DNA of 64,000 nt, from NCBI GenBank assembly GCA_005779395.1, contig SXJP01000014.1:124001-188000 (forward strand). The letters are read 5' to 3'. The translations under genes were made by a program, and so were the position numbers. Below, piece after piece: positions 61,057 to 64,000 of this stretch (within the stretch, counting starts at the first letter, position 1; each line of letters begins with the position of its first letter). Below the pieces are notes generated by a model. The model had not been told where the DNA came from. It ran no database searches and worked only from the letters and a program-made list of their open reading frames with translations. This DNA is from Actinomycetota bacterium. GTDB taxonomy: Bacteria; Actinomycetota; Acidimicrobiia; IMCC26256; PALSA-610.

Positions 61057-62355
61057 ATGACAACACTTGCTGACAAGCCAACAACAGACCTGTCCCTCGA
61101 CGAAATCAAACTTGGCGACATTGAGGTCTGGATGCGACCCGACCGTGAAGCGATATTCGCGAAGCTCCGCGATGAAGCGCCCATCACTTTTCATGCTGAA
61201 CCGCTATTCGAGCCTGCGCCCGGCGAAGAAATGTTGTTCGAAGCGGTTAAGGGTGCCGGTTTCTGGGCGATGACTCGTTTCGACGACGTGCTCACCGTGT
61301 CGCGAGACCCAGATACGTTCCGCAGCACTCCGAGCATCAACATCGGCGACATTCCGCCAGCAATCGCTGAGTGGCTCGGATCGATGATCAACATGGATTC
61401 GCCAAAGCACACGAAACTCCGGCTAATCGTGAACCGCGGTTTCACGCCTCGCCAAGTTGCAAGGATCGAAGAGGACGTGCACAGGCAAGCCGCAGAAATC
61501 GTCGACAGCGTCGCTGGCGTGGGCGAGTGCGACTTCGTAAACGACATCGCAGCGATACTCCCGCTTCAGGTGATCTGCGACATGCTCGGGATCCCGCGCG
61601 AAGACAACCACAGGATCTTCGAGTTGACGAACACGATTCTTGGGGTCGGCGACCCCGAATATGTGTCGAGCGGTATCGAACTCATGAGCGCCGGCATGGA
61701 ACTCTTCAATTACGGGCTTGCGTTAGCAGAAGACAGACTCGCTAACCCCCGCGACGACATTACGACCTCGCTGATGATGGCAGAGATCGAAGATGAAAAC
61801 GGTAAGCACAAGCTCACCTCCGCCGAACTCGGATCATTCTTCTTGTTGCTTGTGGCAGCTGGCAATGAGACCACACGCAACGCGATCAGCCACGGGATGC
61901 TCGCACTTACACAACATCGCCGTCAGAGAGAGATTTGGGCAGCCGATTTTGCGAACGTGTCACCGACCGCTGTCGAAGAAATCGTTCGTTGGGCTACACC
62001 CGTTATTCACTTCCGCCGTACGGCTAGTCGCGACACTGTTGTTGGTGGTCAGGCCATCAAACAGGGTGACAAGTGCGTGATGTTCTACAACTCGGCAAAT
62101 CGCGATGAGCGCAAGTTCGAGAACCCCTTCAACTTCAATGTGCTTCGTTCCCCCAACGAGCATGTCGGCTTTGGTGCGGGTGGCCCTCACTTCTGCTTAG
62201 GCGCAAATCTTGCTCGACGCGAAATCAGCGTCATGTTTGAGGAACTTTTCCGGCGCCTCCCAGACATAGAGATCAGCGGAGAGCCAGCGATGTTGCAGAG
62301 CGCATTCATCCACGGCATTAAGAGAATGCCGTGCACGTTCACGCCAGCCAAGTAG
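61057..62355 (+). CDS. Cytochrome P450, CYP125/CYP142-like
   Basis: A 432-residue soluble bacterial P450. The oxygen-binding I-helix is AAGNETTRNA with Gly269 onward, the K-helix ExxR is Glu308 to Arg311 (EEIVRW), and the heme loop is FGAGGPHFCLGANLAR with Cys380. PVIHFRRTA and ANRDERKFENPFNFN are typical of the actinobacterial CYP124/125/142 group, which hydroxylates the terminal carbon of sterol side chains. It is first in an operon with two acyl-CoA dehydrogenases. Assignment to the sterol group is by resemblance and context; the electron-donor partners are not visible here. Confidence 0.92.
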   Translation: MTTLADKPTTDLSLDEIKLGDIEVWMRPDREAIFAKLRDEAPITFHAEPLFEPAPGEEMLFEAVKGAGFWAMTRFDDVLTVSRDPDTFRSTPSINIGDIPPAIAEWLGSMINMDSPKHTKLRLIVNRGFTPRQVARIEEDVHRQAAEIVDSVAGVGECDFVNDIAAILPLQVICDMLGIPREDNHRIFELTNTILGVGDPEYVSSGIELMSAGMELFNYGLALAEDRLANPRDDITTSLMMAEIEDENGKHKLTSAELGSFFLLLVAAGNETTRNAISHGMLALTQHRRQREIWAADFANVSPTAVEEIVRWATPVIHFRRTASRDTVVGGQAIKQGDKCVMFYNSANRDERKFENPFNFNVLRSPNEHVGFGAGGPHFCLGANLARREISVMFEELFRRLPDIEISGEPAMLQSAFIHGIKRMPCTFTPAK

Positions 62356-62361
62356 GCACTG

Positions 62362-63537
62362 TTGAAGCTCGAGTGGACAGAACCTGATCAACAGTTTCTG
62401 TCAGAACTACGAGCGTTTCTCGACGAACACACTCCGGTCGAGGCCGCTAACGGATTCGATTTTCAAGGCGAAGCCAACGGCGATGCGATCATCGCCCCAT
62501 GGCTTCAGGCTTGGCAAGCGAAGTTGTTCGACAATGGCTGGATGATTCCTGGGTTCCCTCCCGAACTTGGTGGACGAAATTGCACTCCATCGCAAACCAT
62601 GATCTACCTAGAGGAACTGAGCCGTCGCCGTGTCCCGCGCGCCACTCACTTTCCTGGTTACGCGATCGTCGGTCCAAGCCTGCTCGAATACGGAAACGAC
62701 GACCAGAAGACGCTTGTGTCAGCAGCGATTCGAGGCGACACAATCTGGTGCATCGGCATGTCAGAGCCAGATGCGGGTTCTGACCTAGCTGGTCTAACTA
62801 CCCGAGCAGACCTCGATGGCGATACGTTCATCGTCAATGGCCAGAAAGTTTGGACGAGCTACGCGATGGTTGCCTCCAAATGTTTCTGTTATGTCCGTAC
62901 CGACCAACAAGCCCCGAAACACAAAGGGATCTCGTTGCTGATTATCGACATGGATTCGCCAGGCATCGAAGTGCGGCCACTCACGCATATCAACGGCCAA
63001 GCCGAGTTTGCCGAAGTGTTCTTCACGGACGTCCACGTTCCGGTCTGCAACCTCGTAGGAGAATTGAATGGCGGGTGGGCGATCACCCAAGGGTCGCTTG
63101 CACACGAACGAGCTGGACTCTGGGTCGATGGAGTCGCTCGGCTCGAGCAGACCGTAACTTCGCTCGTCGAGTTAGCTAAGGCCAACGGCTGCCACGATGA
63201 CGTAGGGGTGCGTCGCAAGATCGCCGCGATGCACGAACTCGCATCGTCATTGCGGTCGCTCGGCTACAAAGGTTTTGCTAGCTACGCGCAAGGTTCGAGC
63301 GCACCGGAACATAGCTACATGAAGCTCGCTTCGAGCGAGGCCGGCAAGGCAGCGTTCGAACTCGGTATGGAAATCCTCGGGCCGTATGGCGCAGTCACAG
63401 ATGCACTGCGAGGCGCAGAGAACGGGCGATGGGTGAACAGTTTCTATATAAGTTTCGCTAACACGATCGCTGGTGGTTCAAGCGAGATCCAGCGCAACAT
63501 CATCGCCCAGCGCGTGCTCGGCCTTCCAAGGAACTAG
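62362..63537 (+). CDS. Acyl-CoA dehydrogenase, large partner of a probable heteromer
   Basis: A 391-residue acyl-CoA dehydrogenase starting at TTG 62362, 6 bp after the P450 stop. It has WCIGMSEPDAGSDLAGLTTRA, NGQKVWTSYAM, and IAGGSSEIQRNIIAQRVLGLPRN at the C-terminus. The residue usually serving as catalytic Glu is Gly here (IAGGSSE), and LAHERAGLWVDG offers an alternative Glu. This is the form of the larger subunit in FadE26/FadE27- and FadE28/FadE29-type heterotetramers. The dehydrogenase starting 6 bp downstream is the likely partner. Confidence 0.92.
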   Translation: MKLEWTEPDQQFLSELRAFLDEHTPVEAANGFDFQGEANGDAIIAPWLQAWQAKLFDNGWMIPGFPPELGGRNCTPSQTMIYLEELSRRRVPRATHFPGYAIVGPSLLEYGNDDQKTLVSAAIRGDTIWCIGMSEPDAGSDLAGLTTRADLDGDTFIVNGQKVWTSYAMVASKCFCYVRTDQQAPKHKGISLLIIDMDSPGIEVRPLTHINGQAEFAEVFFTDVHVPVCNLVGELNGGWAITQGSLAHERAGLWVDGVARLEQTVTSLVELAKANGCHDDVGVRRKIAAMHELASSLRSLGYKGFASYAQGSSAPEHSYMKLASSEAGKAAFELGMEILGPYGAVTDALRGAENGRWVNSFYISFANTIAGGSSEIQRNIIAQRVLGLPRN

Positions 63538-63543
63538 GCGAGC

Positions 63544-64000
63544 ATGGATTTTTCATTGACCTCAGAACAGGACTTGCTCGCAACAACTGCGCGAAACCTG
63601 TTGGCAAAGCAATGCCCACCCGCCCTAGTGAGATCGCACGTCACCGACCGTTCCGTCCAAGCTCCTTTGTGGGCATGCCTCCGCGACTACGCAGAACTTG
63701 GTCGCAACAATTGCACAGATCTATGCATTTTCCTAGAGGAACTCGGCTATGTCGCTGCTCCTGGACCATTTTTTGCGAGCGTTGCGTTGTTTGCTGGTCT
63801 ACTTGAATCTCTCGATGCCGACTCCGCGTTGCGCGACGCCACAGCAGCTGGCGAGATTGTCGGCACTGTTGCCGTAGCCGGGCTTAATGGCTTCTGGGTA
63901 CCGAGCGACGATCTAGTGAAGTCCTTCATCGTCGATGCCGACATCGCCGACCACATTGCTTTAGTCCATGCCACAGATTCCGGTGTCGTGGTCACCGTGC
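63544..64000 (+). CDS. Acyl-CoA dehydrogenase, small partner (cut by window end)
   Basis: The frame from ATG 63544 is open to the window edge, giving 152 residues of an N-terminal acyl-CoA dehydrogenase domain: MDFSLTSEQDLLATTARNLL, then CIFLEELGYVAAPGPFFASVAL. The layout matches the smaller subunits of actinobacterial heteromeric dehydrogenases, such as the one at 2822-3910. It follows the larger enzyme by 6 bp. The FAD and catalytic regions lie outside the window. Confidence 0.88.
   Translation, partial: MDFSLTSEQDLLATTARNLLAKQCPPALVRSHVTDRSVQAPLWACLRDYAELGRNNCTDLCIFLEELGYVAAPGPFFASVALFAGLLESLDADSALRDATAAGEIVGTVAVAGLNGFWVPSDDLVKSFIVDADIADHIALVHATDSGVVVTV

Noticed and set aside
1..64000. 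CRISPR array, insertion sequence, prophage or plasmid origin
   Set aside because: I found no regularly spaced repeats, transposase, phage or replication genes; gene content is chromosomal throughout.

Overview
The window looks like part of a chromosome from an Actinomycetota bacterium, most likely Acidimicrobiia or a relative. This is inferred, with no database search. The pointers are: moderately GC-rich DNA judged by eye; many GTG and TTG starts; many 1-4 nt stop/start overlaps; an F420-type luciferase-like oxidoreductase; a C4 zinc-ribbon protein next to an RNase HI, as in mycobacteria; a DEDDh-exonuclease/GIY-YIG fusion; and repeated sterol-style acyl-CoA catabolism genes. I saw no transposase, integrase, phage gene, CRISPR array or rRNA. 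The two structural RNAs are an RNase P RNA (rnpB) and a tRNA-Cys(GCA).

Region 1 (1-11.9 kb) is acyl-CoA metabolism. It holds a partial acyl-CoA dehydrogenase (ACAD), an acyl-CoA ligase, a leftward thioesterase/ACAD/unknown operon, citrate synthase, another ACAD, a small unknown gene, and a tightly overlapped crotonase / family III CoA-transferase / DUF35 / thiolase-like operon followed by an SRPBCC protein. The DUF35 and thiolase-like proteins have lost their usual metal-binding and catalytic residues together. Region 2 (11.9-16.2 kb) is a leftward Ugp/Mal-type sugar or glycerophosphodiester ABC importer. Region 3 (16.2-25.4 kb) has a single-chain IpdAB-like CoA-transferase, an LLM oxidoreductase, a single-chain ETF (beta-alpha fusion), DoxX, two LuxR-type regulators (the larger an internal duplication with two HTH domains) and an amidohydrolase.

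Region 4 (25.4-32.6 kb) is housekeeping: a NYN/coiled-coil protein with a small zinc-ribbon partner, exonuclease/endonuclease, zinc-ribbon membrane protein, TrpD, a cation/Ca exchanger, a membrane protein and rnpB. Region 5 (32.6-42.8 kb) has a frameshifted GAF-GGDEF gene, a large secreted propeller/Ig-like protein preceded by phased 8-mer repeats, and a leftward run ending in a class A penicillin-binding protein, C4 zinc ribbon, RNase HI, membrane protein, histidine phosphatase and an anchored protein. Region 6 (42.9-54.3 kb) has a three-gene ABC exporter, a D-aminoacylase-like hydrolase, a CvnA-like ATPase, tRNA-Cys, two secreted propeller lipoproteins and a PAS-GGDEF-EAL protein.

Region 7 (54.5-64 kb) returns to lipid degradation: an HMG-CoA-synthase-like/DUF35 fusion, a thiolase with intact catalytic residues, an isomerase-type crotonase and an Hsd4A-like SDR in one operon; then agmatinase and an MFS transporter; then P450-ACAD-ACAD running off the edge in an order like the mycobacterial igr (sterol side-chain) operon. 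Together the ligase, ACADs, crotonases, SDR, thiolases, CoA-transferases, P450 and ETF suggest degradation of sterol- or isoprenoid-like acids, with electrons passing from ACADs to the fused ETF and acetyl-CoA entering citrate synthase. The substrate is inference.
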